Below, in pieces: positions 7,699 through 17,006 of a DNA stretch of 40,404 nucleotides. Both the position numbers and the translations under genes were made by a program. Within the stretch, counting starts at the first letter, position 1. Each line of letters opens with the position of its first letter. Below the pieces are notes generated by a model that saw nothing but the letters and a program-made list of their open reading frames with translations, had not been told where the DNA came from and made no database searches. The DNA comes from Parcubacteria group bacterium LiPW_15 (lineage in GTDB: Bacteria > Patescibacteriota > Minisyncoccia > UBA6257 > 2-01-FULL-56-20), in the NCBI GenBank assembly GCA_007375645.1, contig VMER01000003.1, positions 145,553-185,956 on the forward strand. The letters run 5' to 3'.

Positions 7699-9534
7699 AT
7701 GTCCTCTTTCACAAAAAACCTCTTGCTCGCGATATTCGGCCTCTTTACAGTTTCTGTTGTCTTCTCTTCTTTCTTTTCCGCAGAGAACAATCCGGCGAAA
7801 GTTACCCTAAGCGATCTTTCCGCGAAGATCGAGGCCGGACAGGTAAAGTCCATTTCGGTCCAAGAAAACGACTTGACCGCGATACTTCAGGACGGCAGCA
7901 AAGTTATAACCAAAAAAGAAACCGATCTGGGGATCACGGAAACGTTTAAAAATCTCGGCGTTTCCGCGAACACGCTTCAAAAAGTTAATATCTCCATTGA
8001 CGAAGCTAGCGGGTTCTCATATTGGATGGGATTGATATTGCCGACCCTTTTGCCGCTTATCTTCATCGCTTTGATGTTCTACTTTATGTTCCGCCAGGCG
8101 AAGGGAGGAATGAATCAAGCCTTCAGTTTCGGCCGTTCCAATATAAAACTTTCGAATTTCGGCAAAGAACGCGTGACCTTCGAAGATGTCGCCGGACTCA
8201 AAGAAGCGAAAGAAGAATTGATCGAGGTTGTGGATTTCCTCAAAAATCCAAAGAAGTTTTTGGATATCGGCGCGCGGATTCCCCGGGGCATACTACTGGT
8301 CGGCCGTCCGGGAACCGGAAAAACTCTTTTGGCCCGCGCGGTTGCCGGTGAAGCCAACGTTCCATTCTTCACCATCTCCGCATCTGAATTCGTGGAAATG
8401 TTCGTAGGCGTCGGCGCCGCGAGAACCAGAGATGCTTTTATGGTCGCGAAGAAAGCCGGTCCCTCTATATTGTTTATTGACGAGATAGATGCCGTCGGAC
8501 GCCAGCGCGGCGCGGGCATGGGCGGAGGAAACGACGAACGGGAACAAACCTTGAACCAGATCCTTGTGGAGCTTGATGGTTTTGACCGCGAAACCCAGGT
8601 GATAGTCTTGGCTGCCACCAATCGCCCGGATATCTTGGACCCTGCACTCCTGCGACCCGGCCGCTTCGACCGCAATGTTGTTTTGGATCTTCCCGACATT
8701 AACGACCGCGAAGCGATACTCAAGATTCACGCCCGCGGAAAACAAATGGAAAAAGGCGCGGACCTCAGGAAGGTTGCCGCCCGAACCCCGGGCTTTTCGG
8801 GCGCGGATCTTGCGAACCTGATGAACGAAGCGGCTCTGCTTTCCGCCCGTCGCAACAAAAAGATAGTCGGGAACGACGAGCTTCTGGAATCTATTGAAAA
8901 AGTTATTCTCGGGCCGGAACGAAAGGGCCGAGTTATCTCCGTCAAAGAAAAAGAAGTGACTGCTTACCACGAAGGAGGCCACGCGCTGGTTGCGGCGGCG
9001 ATAAAGAATTCCGATCCGGTGCACAAAGTTTCCATCGTCTCTCGCGGCATGGCCGGAGGCTATACTATGAAGCTCCCCATCGAAGAACAGCGTCTTCGGA
9101 CCAAAAAACAATTTATGGCCGATCTCGCGATGATGCTCGGCGGATTCGTCGCGGAAAAATTAACCTTTAAAGATGTCTCAACCGGCGCTTCGAACGACCT
9201 GAAGGAAGCCACTTCTCTCGCTCACGACCTGGTCACCAAATACGGCATGAGCGAAAAGCTCGGCCCCATGACTTTCGGCAACACCAACGAAATGATCTTC
9301 CTGGGCCGGGAAATGACCACGGAAAAGAATTATTCCGAAGACGTCGCGAGAAAGATCGACGAGGAGGTTTCTTCGTTCATTGGCCGAGCCTATGAGGCCG
9401 CAACCGAGATATTAACCTCCAAGAAAAAAGTCCTGGACGCGATAGCCAAGAAACTTATAGAAAAGGAAACCCTGGAACAGGAAGAGTTCGCGGCGCTCCT
9501 TAAGCCGTTCAAAATTAAACTGGTAGAAGTATAA
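7699..9534 (+). CDS. ftsH: ATP-dependent zinc metalloprotease FtsH
   Basis: 611 aa; two N-terminal TMs, [18 protein letters not shown], Walker [37 protein letters not shown] zinc motif. Confidence 0.98.
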   Translation: MSSFTKNLLLAIFGLFTVSVVFSSFFSAENNPAKVTLSDLSAKIEAGQVKSISVQENDLTAILQDGSKVITKKETDLGITETFKNLGVSANTLQKVNISIDEASGFSYWMGLILPTLLPLIFIALMFYFMFRQAKGGMNQAFSFGRSNIKLSNFGKERVTFEDVAGLKEAKEELIEVVDFLKNPKKFLDIGARIPRGILLVGRPGTGKTLLARAVAGEANVPFFTISASEFVEMFVGVGAARTRDAFMVAKKAGPSILFIDEIDAVGRQRGAGMGGGNDEREQTLNQILVELDGFDRETQVIVLAATNRPDILDPALLRPGRFDRNVVLDLPDINDREAILKIHARGKQMEKGADLRKVAARTPGFSGADLANLMNEAALLSARRNKKIVGNDELLESIEKVILGPERKGRVISVKEKEVTAYHEGGHALVAAAIKNSDPVHKVSIVSRGMAGGYTMKLPIEEQRLRTKKQFMADLAMMLGGFVAEKLTFKDVSTGASNDLKEATSLAHDLVTKYGMSEKLGPMTFGNTNEMIFLGREMTTEKNYSEDVARKIDEEVSSFIGRAYEAATEILTSKKKVLDAIAKKLIEKETLEQEEFAALLKPFKIKLVEV

Positions 9535-9592
9535 GCAGACCAAAAATGGCCCACTCTTGGGTCGTTTTTGGTATTTTCATTTTTCCCCGCCC

Positions 9593-9904
9593 TTACTTGG
9601 CATAGGCGGCTTTTATAACTTCAAATTCGTTGCTTAGCGCCGTTTCGATCTTCTCGAGCAAACCCGGAGTCTTCGCGGCGAGCTCTTCCACCGCTGCTTC
9701 TAATTTATCGGAGTTTGTCGATTCGGACAGGCCCTCCGCGTCTTCCAGCGAAAGGTTAAGAAGAAGCGTCTCGATTATTATTTTGTCGAAATGCTCCAGC
9801 AGCTTGTCCGCCACTTCTTCCGCTTCGCTTTCCGGAAGGTTTATTCCCAAAGACGCCAAGAGTTCCCTTTTTTCTTTTTTCAAAATCAGTTCGGATTTAT
9901 CCAT
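9593..9904 (-). CDS. Small acidic hypothetical protein
   Basis: 103 aa; start overlaps the end of the 9897-13655 gene by 8 nt; acidic helical composition. Confidence 0.75.
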   Translation of the reverse strand: MDKSELILKKEKRELLASLGINLPESEAEEVADKLLEHFDKIIIETLLLNLSLEDAEGLSESTNSDKLEAAVEELAAKTPGLLEKIETALSNEFEVIKAAYAK

Positions 9905-12900
9905 TTTTGTTGGAATTTTTCTTTATGAACTCGACAATTTTCTTTTCGGAAGCGCCTTTCTTGATAAGTAAGTGTTCCCTACGTAGGTTTGAAAAATGAT
10001 TGTAGACGATAATCGAATTCGGCAAATCTCCCGGCGCAAATCCACCTTCTGTAATGGCTTTTTTGACAGTAGCCGCTATTCTTTTTATTTCCTCTGCTCC
10101 AATTATCATGTCGTCGGGAAAAGATATCTGCGGCAAAGATGGATTTTCTGCGTTGAAAGATTCTTGCTCCTTTATGGCCTCCTGTCGTTTTATCATCCTC
10201 TCGCTTATTTGTTCGATGCGCCCCTTGCCAGCGAGCCAACCGGCTACGTCCCCTAAATATTTTTTATCTACCTCAATCTCTCCGCTCGCAAGGATCCTGG
10301 GTTTCTGCCGGGTCAACCCGCGCATGGATATTTTGAGTCCACGCACGTCCTTAACAACTTCTTTTATCTCCGCGACACTCTTCTCAAAAGAGACTGCGTC
10401 TAGGGCGGTAATTCCCATGTCGTCCGCGACAGAAAGGGATATTCCGGACTCGCTGCGAATCTTTGTAACCAATGCTTGCACCTCATCACTCGTTATAACT
10501 TTTTCACTTTTCAGTCGTTTCACCTCCCTTCTTTCTGCCAGGTCATCCAAAAGCATGCCCCAAAAGCGTCCGCCATAGATTCCACCCCCGATCGAAAGCA
10601 CGGTTCCGCCGACAGCCAGGGCAATCTTCTCTGCGACACTCCCCGTCTTTTCACCTGCAACTTCTCGGCCAAGAGCCTTAGAACCCTCTTTGGCAACTAC
10701 TTCTCCTGCTTCAACAACCATCTCTTTTGGTGCCTCTGCCGCCGCTTCAGCCGTAGCCGAAACCGCTCCTTCATGCGCTTCGCGGAGCGCCCCTGCGGCC
10801 GCTTCTTTTACCTCTTCCACAACTTCATCGCTCGTCAGATGGCCGATAGCTCCCTCGTAGAAATTATTTTCGCCGGATGCCAGGGTCGCGCCTTCGTTTT
10901 TCATAAACTCGATGGTTTCCGAGGAAAGAGAGCTACGGACAATGCCGGACAAGTTTTCTATCTGTTTATCGGAAAGCATATCTGCCTTTTCGAGCGCCTC
11001 ATATATTCTCTCCGCGGGAATAGCAATGTGTTCTCCGGGGCGAAGATTTGCCACACCCACATCCGCCAGATTCTTCTGCAGCCAATCTTCCGCGTAAACC
11101 ATTTTTTCCGGCGGGAAGTCATTTACGATTCCCAGTTTTGAAAAATTCGCGACCAGGTCATGGATTCCCTTCCTGGCCACATGAGTCAAACCATCGCCTT
11201 GCTGGACCTCAACCGCAAAATCCCGGCGCATAATTTCTCCGAGCATTTCGCCGACATTCTTTTTCGCCATCGCGTTCGCGGCCGCAAAACTTTTCTCCAC
11301 GGCTCCGTTCGCTTCCGGGCCCAAGACCGCAACCGCCGCTACGCCTTTCTCCGCAGTCGCACCCGCTTTTTCTTCGGCAACTATGGCCGCTCCTTTTTTC
11401 ACCGCGCTCTCCACCGCATCGCTTTCCGCGCCAATGTGGTCCGAAATAAATCCGGTAATAGCGCCTCCGATCGCACCGCCAAAAGCGCCGATGACCGCCC
11501 CGCGCAGAGCCGCACCGCCCAGCTTCTTCCACTCCGCCGGTCCGCGTTCAAGCGTTATGCCTTTTATCAATTTTTTGATATCTTTCTTTTCTGTTTTACT
11601 GATGTCCTCCGCGTTTTTCTCTGCGATCTTCAATATTGCGACAATCTTATCCTTACCCTCCAATCCCGCGGTTTCTTTTTTGGCATCCAAAAGAGTCTTG
11701 GCCGCGCGCAGTTCTTCCGCGACCACAGCAAGTTCCTCTTCATCTCCGGAGATTTTCTTTTTTTCGTACAGATCGTTTATTTTCGCGTAGACCAAAGCCT
11801 TCTCCTCGTCGGTCTCCGCCGCATCAAACTGGTCGATCACGCTCCCCGCCCGAAACTTCCTCTTTTCTTCCCAAAGTTCTTTTCCGAATCCGACAGCCGC
11901 TCCGGCCACGGCTCCCGCCGCTATCCCGACCGCCAAATTGCTTCCCAGGGCGTAACGAAAAGATTTTTTGATAAGCATTCTCGCCGCTCCGCCGGAAACT
12001 ACGCCACCCGCAAGCGACATCCAACCGCCTTTTTCGGTTATATATTTTTTTATTTTGGCGGTAAACCTGCTCGTGGATTCCTCGGTTTGAAGTTCTTTTG
12101 CGAGATTCTCTTTTTCTTCCTCGCTCGCGGCGGGAATCGCCGCTTCCACCGCGGCCGCTACCGCCACCGGGTCAGCCAAAACCTTCTCGGCCTCTTCGGC
12201 CGCAACTTCCGCTATTTCTGTTGGGGCGAGTTCTTTTCCTTCGCTTGGCTCCGCTTCCGATTCCGTAACTTCGCCGTGCGGCGCTGCTTTTATCCCGTGA
12301 AGATTCGGCCACGCCTCAACCATCTTGTTCGAATGATCGATAAAATCCTTGAACTTTTTTGTGCCAAATTTTTTTCTTTTTTCCTCCTCGGACAAACTAG
12401 GCGAAAGTAATTCTTTTTGCGCCTCCTCGATGTCTCGCAATAGAGTTCTGACCGCATTTTCAAATCCCGGCCATTTATTCTGCCCTTTTAGTTCTTCTAA
12501 TCTCGTTCGCAGGTTTTCCGCCTGCTCGGTTATTTTGCCTAAATCCGCACCCCTCCATTCGGCCTCCTCGGCTTTTTTCTTTTCAATTCTTGCGAAGGTA
12601 TCTCCGATTACGCCGTATTTATTTCGATAGGCATCGGCCTTCTCCGGATTTTCCAAAACAAATTTTTCCCAGGCGGCGCGAGAAACCGGGCCAAAGGTCG
12701 CGCTCCACTCGTCAGGTTCGGGGCTTATATTCCCGACTGCACGCTGAGTGGCTTTGGTTATTTCATCCTTGAGCGCAGCAATTGCCGGATCTTCCGCCGG
12801 ATTTTCATATAGTTTGACCTCGGTTGGCTTTGCGCCAGTCTCCGCAGCCTTAGCTTTGTCGTCAGCAATTTCCGGCACCGCGCTCTTTCCTTCCGCTCTA

Positions 12901-13655
12901 TCAAGCGCCTCTGTGATTGCTCCGAATTTGCCACGATAAGCCGCCGCCTTCTCCGGATTTTCCGAAACAAATTTATCCCAGGCAGTGCGCGATGCGGGGC
13001 CGATGGCGGCGTTCCACTCCTCGGCTGTCGGGTTTATTTTCCCGATCGTTCGTTTGACGGAGTTGGTTATTTCGAGCTTCAGCGCGATAACCGCCGGATC
13101 TTCCGACGGATTTTCATATATCTTGCCTGCCTCTTCTTTTTTTTCTTTTTTCTTGACCTCTATGACCGGTTTGAAAATAATCGGCTTCGGGGCCTCCTCT
13201 GCGACCGGCTCCGTCGCCGACTCTCGTTCAAGCTCGATCGCGTACAAATCGGGATGCTTCCCGAGAGAAAGTTCTTTGATGAGGGACAAGATTCTGTCCC
13301 TGTTTTTATAAATTTCATCTTTTTCGTCTCCGTTGTTCAAGCACTCGAAAAGAACCGGAGACTCAATACGAAAAACAGTTGCCGCTTGTTCTGCGGGCGG
13401 CAGATCGTTCTTCCACTCCAAAATGTCATGATAGTTATCGCTCCTAACTTCGTATTGTTCCTCCTTGCCGGTCTCCGCGTCTTTTTCCGCCTCCATCCCC
13501 ACATATTCGATCTTGAACTCATCGGGGTCCAAGTGCAGGGCCTCGCGAAGATAATTATTCAGCGGGTCGCTATACCGCTTCTCGCTTTCGGGGCTGGTTT
13601 GCTCTGTTTTCGCCGCGGATGGCTGAACATCCGGTCCTTGGTTTTCGGTGGTCAT
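9897..13655 (-). CDS. Giant repeat-containing protein with glycine-zipper membrane-like segments
   Basis: 1252 aa ORF; two ~80-aa repeats (KIYENPSEDPAVIALKLEITNSVKRTIG... and KLYENPAEDPAIAALKDEITKATQRAVG...) offset by 103 aa; Gly/Ala-rich segments GGWMSLAGGVVSGGAARML, GIAAGAVAGAAVGFG, GGAALRGAVIGAFGGAIGGAITGFI, GGTVLSIGGGIYGGRFWGML. Confidence 0.9.
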   Translation of the reverse strand: MTTENQGPDVQPSAAKTEQTSPESEKRYSDPLNNYLREALHLDPDEFKIEYVGMEAEKDAETGKEEQYEVRSDNYHDILEWKNDLPPAEQAATVFRIESPVLFECLNNGDEKDEIYKNRDRILSLIKELSLGKHPDLYAIELERESATEPVAEEAPKPIIFKPVIEVKKKEKKEEAGKIYENPSEDPAVIALKLEITNSVKRTIGKINPTAEEWNAAIGPASRTAWDKFVSENPEKAAAYRGKFGAITEALDRAEGKSAVPEIADDKAKAAETGAKPTEVKLYENPAEDPAIAALKDEITKATQRAVGNISPEPDEWSATFGPVSRAAWEKFVLENPEKADAYRNKYGVIGDTFARIEKKKAEEAEWRGADLGKITEQAENLRTRLEELKGQNKWPGFENAVRTLLRDIEEAQKELLSPSLSEEEKRKKFGTKKFKDFIDHSNKMVEAWPNLHGIKAAPHGEVTESEAEPSEGKELAPTEIAEVAAEEAEKVLADPVAVAAAVEAAIPAASEEEKENLAKELQTEESTSRFTAKIKKYITEKGGWMSLAGGVVSGGAARMLIKKSFRYALGSNLAVGIAAGAVAGAAVGFGKELWEEKRKFRAGSVIDQFDAAETDEEKALVYAKINDLYEKKKISGDEEELAVVAEELRAAKTLLDAKKETAGLEGKDKIVAILKIAEKNAEDISKTEKKDIKKLIKGITLERGPAEWKKLGGAALRGAVIGAFGGAIGGAITGFISDHIGAESDAVESAVKKGAAIVAEEKAGATAEKGVAAVAVLGPEANGAVEKSFAAANAMAKKNVGEMLGEIMRRDFAVEVQQGDGLTHVARKGIHDLVANFSKLGIVNDFPPEKMVYAEDWLQKNLADVGVANLRPGEHIAIPAERIYEALEKADMLSDKQIENLSGIVRSSLSSETIEFMKNEGATLASGENNFYEGAIGHLTSDEVVEEVKEAAAGALREAHEGAVSATAEAAAEAPKEMVVEAGEVVAKEGSKALGREVAGEKTGSVAEKIALAVGGTVLSIGGGIYGGRFWGMLLDDLAERREVKRLKSEKVITSDEVQALVTKIRSESGISLSVADDMGITALDAVSFEKSVAEIKEVVKDVRGLKISMRGLTRQKPRILASGEIEVDKKYLGDVAGWLAGKGRIEQISERMIKRQEAIKEQESFNAENPSLPQISFPDDMIIGAEEIKRIAATVKKAITEGGFAPGDLPNSIIVYNHFSNLRREHLLIKKGASEKKIVEFIKKNSNKNG
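12576..13124 (-). repeat. Two in-frame protein-coding repeats within the 1252-aa gene
   Basis: Unit A ~12885-13124 and unit B ~12576-12815, offset 309 bp; shared DNA such as ccgccggatcttccg(a/c)cggattttcatata. Confidence 0.85.
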
Positions 13656-13748
13656 TGTTAATATTATGTTCCGCCCCTTCTAAAAAATAAAGCCCGATGC
13701 TCGCCCCAGAATAATATTGGGCGATTTTCTACGACGCCCGGGAAATGG

Positions 13749-13777
13749 TTGACAGAATCCCACAAGCGCACTACCCT
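13749..13777 (+). promoter_or_regulatory. Promoter of candidate ncRNA
   Basis: TTGACA (13749-13754), 17-nt spacer, TACCCT (13772-13777). Confidence 0.65.
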
Positions 13778-13783
13778 AACGAT

Positions 13784-13971
13784 GGTCGAAGGCGTAGGTG
13801 TCTCCAATTAGGCACCGACCTGGAGGCTGCGGACACGCAGTGGAGATCGCTTTCACGGGAAGTTCGGTCCTTCCGGAAACTTCCGCGGCCGGTACACGGC
13901 CGAGCCCGTACATGCGCGCGGGTGAGCACAAGGCGACTACTGAGCCACAGGGCAAGGTAGTCGCCATTTTT
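13784..13971 (+). ncRNA. Candidate structured non-coding RNA (class unknown)
   Basis: Between promoter and intrinsic terminator; contains stems GGTGTCT/AGGCACC, CTGCG/CGCAG, GGAAGT/ACTTCC enclosing CGG/CCG, CGGCCG/CGGCCG, CCCGT/GCGGG and terminator stem GGCGACTAC/GTAGTCGCC followed by ATTTTT. No convincing conserved ORF. Confidence 0.6.
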
Positions 13972-14014
13972 AATTCAAAAATTACGGCTCCTCTTTTTGA
14001 TATACTGAACATAA

Positions 14015-14539
14015 ATGATTATTAGAAACGCTACCCAGGTTGGAAATCCGATAATTCGGAAACGCTCAAAACCGATAAGAATGGTTAAGTCCGCCGAAAC
14101 AAGGAAGTTGGTAAAAAATCTTACCGATTCCATGCGCTATCACGATCTTGTCGGCATGGCGGCACCGCAAATCGGCGTTAATCTAAGGGTATTTGTAACC
14201 GAGGTTAGAAAAACCAAAACAAGGAATCCGAAGTTGGTAGACCCACTGAGAGTCTTTATCAATCCAAGAATAGTTCGCTTTTCAAACAAAAAGGCTTTGA
14301 TATGGGAGGGGTGCGGAAGCGTGGCTCGTTCTAATCTGTTCAGTATTGTGAGGAGGCCGGCAGAAGTGACCGTTGTAGCCCTTGATCAAAAGGGAAACAA
14401 ATTCAGGTTAAGCGCGAAAGGATTATTGGCCCGCATCATTCAGCACGAGACAGACCACCTAGATGGAAGGGTGTTCCTCGATAGGATTTCTGATACCAAA
14501 ACCCTCATGAGCAGAGAGGAATACGTTAAGAAAGCTTAG
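14015..14539 (+). CDS. def: Peptide deformylase
   Basis: 174 aa; GMAAPQIGVNLRVFV, WEGCGSV and QHETDHLDGRVFLDR motifs. Confidence 0.95.
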   Translation: MIIRNATQVGNPIIRKRSKPIRMVKSAETRKLVKNLTDSMRYHDLVGMAAPQIGVNLRVFVTEVRKTKTRNPKLVDPLRVFINPRIVRFSNKKALIWEGCGSVARSNLFSIVRRPAEVTVVALDQKGNKFRLSAKGLLARIIQHETDHLDGRVFLDRISDTKTLMSREEYVKKA

Positions 14540-14667
14540 TGCGCGCGCCAGGAATCGAACGTCGCTCCACTCCCTCACAACCTCTCGGTTTTGAGTAATT
14601 TCCTATACGGAGAAACCCCCGTTTCTCCGACCCTCTTCCCGTTCGAGTCCCGACTCATGGCAAAAAA

Positions 14668-14690
14668 ATGACGACCCAAGTCGTCATTTT
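14668..14690. terminator. Bidirectional terminator between def and tRNA-Ile
   Basis: ATGACGAC ccaa GTCGTCAT with poly-A upstream and poly-T downstream. Confidence 0.75.
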
Positions 14691-14695
14691 ATTTG

Positions 14696-14767
14696 TGCGC
14701 GCGCCAGGACTCGAACCTGGAACCGGACGTGTATAAGACGTCTGCTCTACCGTTGAGCTACGCGCGC
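14696..14767 (-). tRNA. tRNA-Ile(TAT)
   Basis: Minus strand GCGCGCG TA GCTC AACGGTA GAGC A GACGT CTTATAC ACGTC CGGTT CCAGG TTCGAGT CCTGG CGCGCGC A; all stems pair; anticodon TAT. Confidence 0.93.
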
Positions 14768-14827
14768 ATTCGGTTTCAGCTCACTGCCAATTATAAGCTC
14801 GGTCCCTAATCCGCTGCAACCTTCAAT

Positions 14828-15409
14828 TTATTTCAGCTTATCGAACCGGGCCATTGCCGCCATCGCTGATTGGTTAAAAGAGTTTACCGCGGTAACCTCC
14901 GCGTTTATTTTGTCCACCAACTGGGAAACTTCTGCTTGGGAGTGCCAGGTACCGGCAAATTTTTCGCGCAACACGGAAACCAGCTGATAGGTGTAGTCGC
15001 TGTAGTTGATGAGCCTTGAAAGCAACGCGAGCCTGTTGGAAACAGATTCCACGACCGCCTGCTTCGCCTCTTCTCCTCCGAGTTTCGGTAGCGCGGAAGT
15101 CATTATCTGAAGTTCTGCGGAAAGTTCCACGGCTTTGGCGCGCATTTCCTCCGTTCGTTTCGCAACGCCGATAACTTTTTCCAAAGCGCCCGAATAATTC
15201 CAATTCTTATCCAGCTCGTTCACAACCAAAAGCTCGTCTTTGATTTGAGTTGAAATACTTACTATCTCCTGTGAAATATCCGCGCCCCTCAAACGGGCTG
15301 TCTCAAAATCCTTGGGAGTCGCGGAAGCAAAAGCAATTATCTTATAGATTGCGTATCCTCCGAACAGTATCGCCGCGAAAATAACGTAGATTTTGCCTTT
15401 TTTCGTCAT
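14828..15409 (-). CDS. Hypothetical membrane-anchored coiled-coil-like protein
   Basis: 193 aa; N-terminal TM (IYVIFAAILFGGYAIYKIIAF) followed by helical sequence. Confidence 0.75.
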   Translation of the reverse strand: MTKKGKIYVIFAAILFGGYAIYKIIAFASATPKDFETARLRGADISQEIVSISTQIKDELLVVNELDKNWNYSGALEKVIGVAKRTEEMRAKAVELSAELQIMTSALPKLGGEEAKQAVVESVSNRLALLSRLINYSDYTYQLVSVLREKFAGTWHSQAEVSQLVDKINAEVTAVNSFNQSAMAAMARFDKLK

Positions 15410-15538
15410 ATTATTCGTTGATGTATTCTACCCTCGGCCGGAGGGTGAAAGCAAGTGCTTTTTATGTTGCGCGCCGGCCGCCGGCATATTAAGATAATGA
15501 ACGACTCTGGCGCCTCTATTTATTAGAGGCCCGAGCCC

Positions 15539-15609
15539 GCGGGTGTCGTATAATGGCAATACCTCAGCTTTCCAAGCTGAAGCCAGGGGTTCGATTCCCC
15601 TCACCCGCT
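15539..15609 (+). tRNA. tRNA-Gly(TCC)
   Basis: GCGGGTG...CACCCGC acceptor, anticodon stem TCAGC/GCTGA with loop TTTCCAA, T arm GGGG-TTCGATT-CCCC. Confidence 0.95.
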
Positions 15610-15693
15610 CAAAAAATACTCGCTCTCGCGCACCATTTCCCGCGGCCTGTTAACAACCTGTGGAATACTTTTTTAGGAAACCTTAATTTTCGC

Positions 15694-16905
15694 TTACCCG
15701 CCAGAACTCAAACGAAGGCGGGCGAAATATTTCTTACCGACGCGGACCACATCCCCATCCTGCGCGAGTATTGTCGCGTGAATATCTCTCTCTATCCTCC
15801 CGCCCACTTCCAGTGCGCCCTGCTCTATCAACCTCTTCGCTTCGCTCTTGCTCTCGGCGACGCCGGAAAGAATGATCAAGTCAACCGGTGATATTTCCGC
15901 TTCTCCCAAAATTAACTCTAGGATATCGTCTGGAATTTCTTTTTTGGAAAAAAGTTTTTCGAAATTTTCTTCCGCGCCGGTCGCTTCCTTTTCTCCGTGA
16001 TACATTCTGACAATTTCGCGAGCCAGTTTTAGCTTATACTTTTTCGGATTCTCGCTGCCCGCAAGGGCTTTTTCATATTCTTTGATCGATTCCTCCGGCA
16101 CGCGCGTAGCGAGGGTAAAATATTTTATTATCAAATTATCCGGAAGCGACATTATCTTGCCGAACATATCCTTCGCCTCATCCGTTAAGTTGACTGTGTT
16201 GCCCCAGCTGGAACTCATCTTCCTTCCATCGGTTCCTTCGAGGATCGGGCCGGTAATGACGCTCTGCGGTTTCTGCTTATACGCTTCTTGCATTTTTCTT
16301 CCCGCAAGCAGATTGAATCGCTGGTCGGTTCCGCCAAGCTCCACGTCCGAGCGGATCGCCACCGAGTCATACCCTTGCATTAGAGGGTATAGAAGCTCGC
16401 GAAGAGACACGCGAACGCCGGCATCCAAACGCTTTTTTATATTTTCTCTGGAAATAAAGTCGGAAAGCGAGAAATTATCCGCTTGTGTTCCGATCTCTGC
16501 GTATTTTAATTTACCTAGCCACTTGCTGTTGCGCTGCACCTCGCACTTGCGTATGTCCAAGATTTTGCCCGCCTGCTTCTCATAATTCTTCATATTCTGT
16601 TCGACAATTTTCTTGTCGAGCATGGGCCTCTCGCTTTCTTTGTCGGAAGTATCACCGATAACTCCGGTAAAATCGCCGATGATAAAAACTATCTGGTGCC
16701 CCAAGTCCTGAAAATCTTTGAGCTTTAAAAGCGGAATAGATCTGCCCAAATGGATATTGGGACTCGTCGGATCGATGCCGAGCTTTATGCGCAGTCTCTG
16801 TCCGGAAAGCATCGCCTTTTTGAGGTCTTCTTTTCCGATTATTTCTTCCACGCCCCGCGATAGGGCTTTATCTATTAATTTTTCGTCGGTGATAACTTTA
16901 GCCAT
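15694..16905 (-). CDS. tyrS: Tyrosyl-tRNA synthetase
   Basis: 403 aa; KLGIDPTSPNIHLGRSIPLLKLKDFQDLGH, KMSSSWGN motif, C-terminal S4-like domain. Confidence 0.96.
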   Translation of the reverse strand: MAKVITDEKLIDKALSRGVEEIIGKEDLKKAMLSGQRLRIKLGIDPTSPNIHLGRSIPLLKLKDFQDLGHQIVFIIGDFTGVIGDTSDKESERPMLDKKIVEQNMKNYEKQAGKILDIRKCEVQRNSKWLGKLKYAEIGTQADNFSLSDFISRENIKKRLDAGVRVSLRELLYPLMQGYDSVAIRSDVELGGTDQRFNLLAGRKMQEAYKQKPQSVITGPILEGTDGRKMSSSWGNTVNLTDEAKDMFGKIMSLPDNLIIKYFTLATRVPEESIKEYEKALAGSENPKKYKLKLAREIVRMYHGEKEATGAEENFEKLFSKKEIPDDILELILGEAEISPVDLIILSGVAESKSEAKRLIEQGALEVGGRIERDIHATILAQDGDVVRVGKKYFARLRLSSGG

Positions 16906-16970
16906 TTATTTTTGACCTATTTTAAATAGGTCTATAGATTAGTTTAAGCCGAAAATTGGATAAAAAAAAG

Positions 16971-16988
16971 GCCGCCCCGAAAGGCGGC
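16971..16988 (-). terminator. Terminator of the 17007-17165 gene
   Basis: GCCGCC ccgaaa GGCGGC, followed on minus strand by TTTTTTTT. Confidence 0.85.
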
Positions 16989-17006
16989 TGAGAGACACGG
17001 GGAGAA

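Noticed and set aside
8293-9111. 272-aa and 202-aa minus-strand ORFs over ftsH; 271-aa ORF at 25603-26418 over the ComM-like gene
   Set aside because: Antisense shadow ORFs of strongly conserved genes.
11160-12410. 416-aa plus-strand ORF (and others at 10476-11141, 10054-10578)
   Set aside because: Antisense to the 1252-aa gene; Arg/Phe/Ser-rich low-complexity translation typical of a shadow frame.
13745-14025. Short ORFs (71-78 aa) within the candidate ncRNA region
   Set aside because: Basic, low-quality translations on both strands; the region is better explained by consecutive RNA hairpins ending in a terminator.
14541-14662. Possible plus-strand long-variable-arm tRNA between def and tRNA-Ile
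   Set aside because: Acceptor ends almost pair and a GGAGAAAC/GTTTCTCC arm exists, but the T-stem (CCCG vs CCCGA) and D-arm do not pair; treated as fragments instead.
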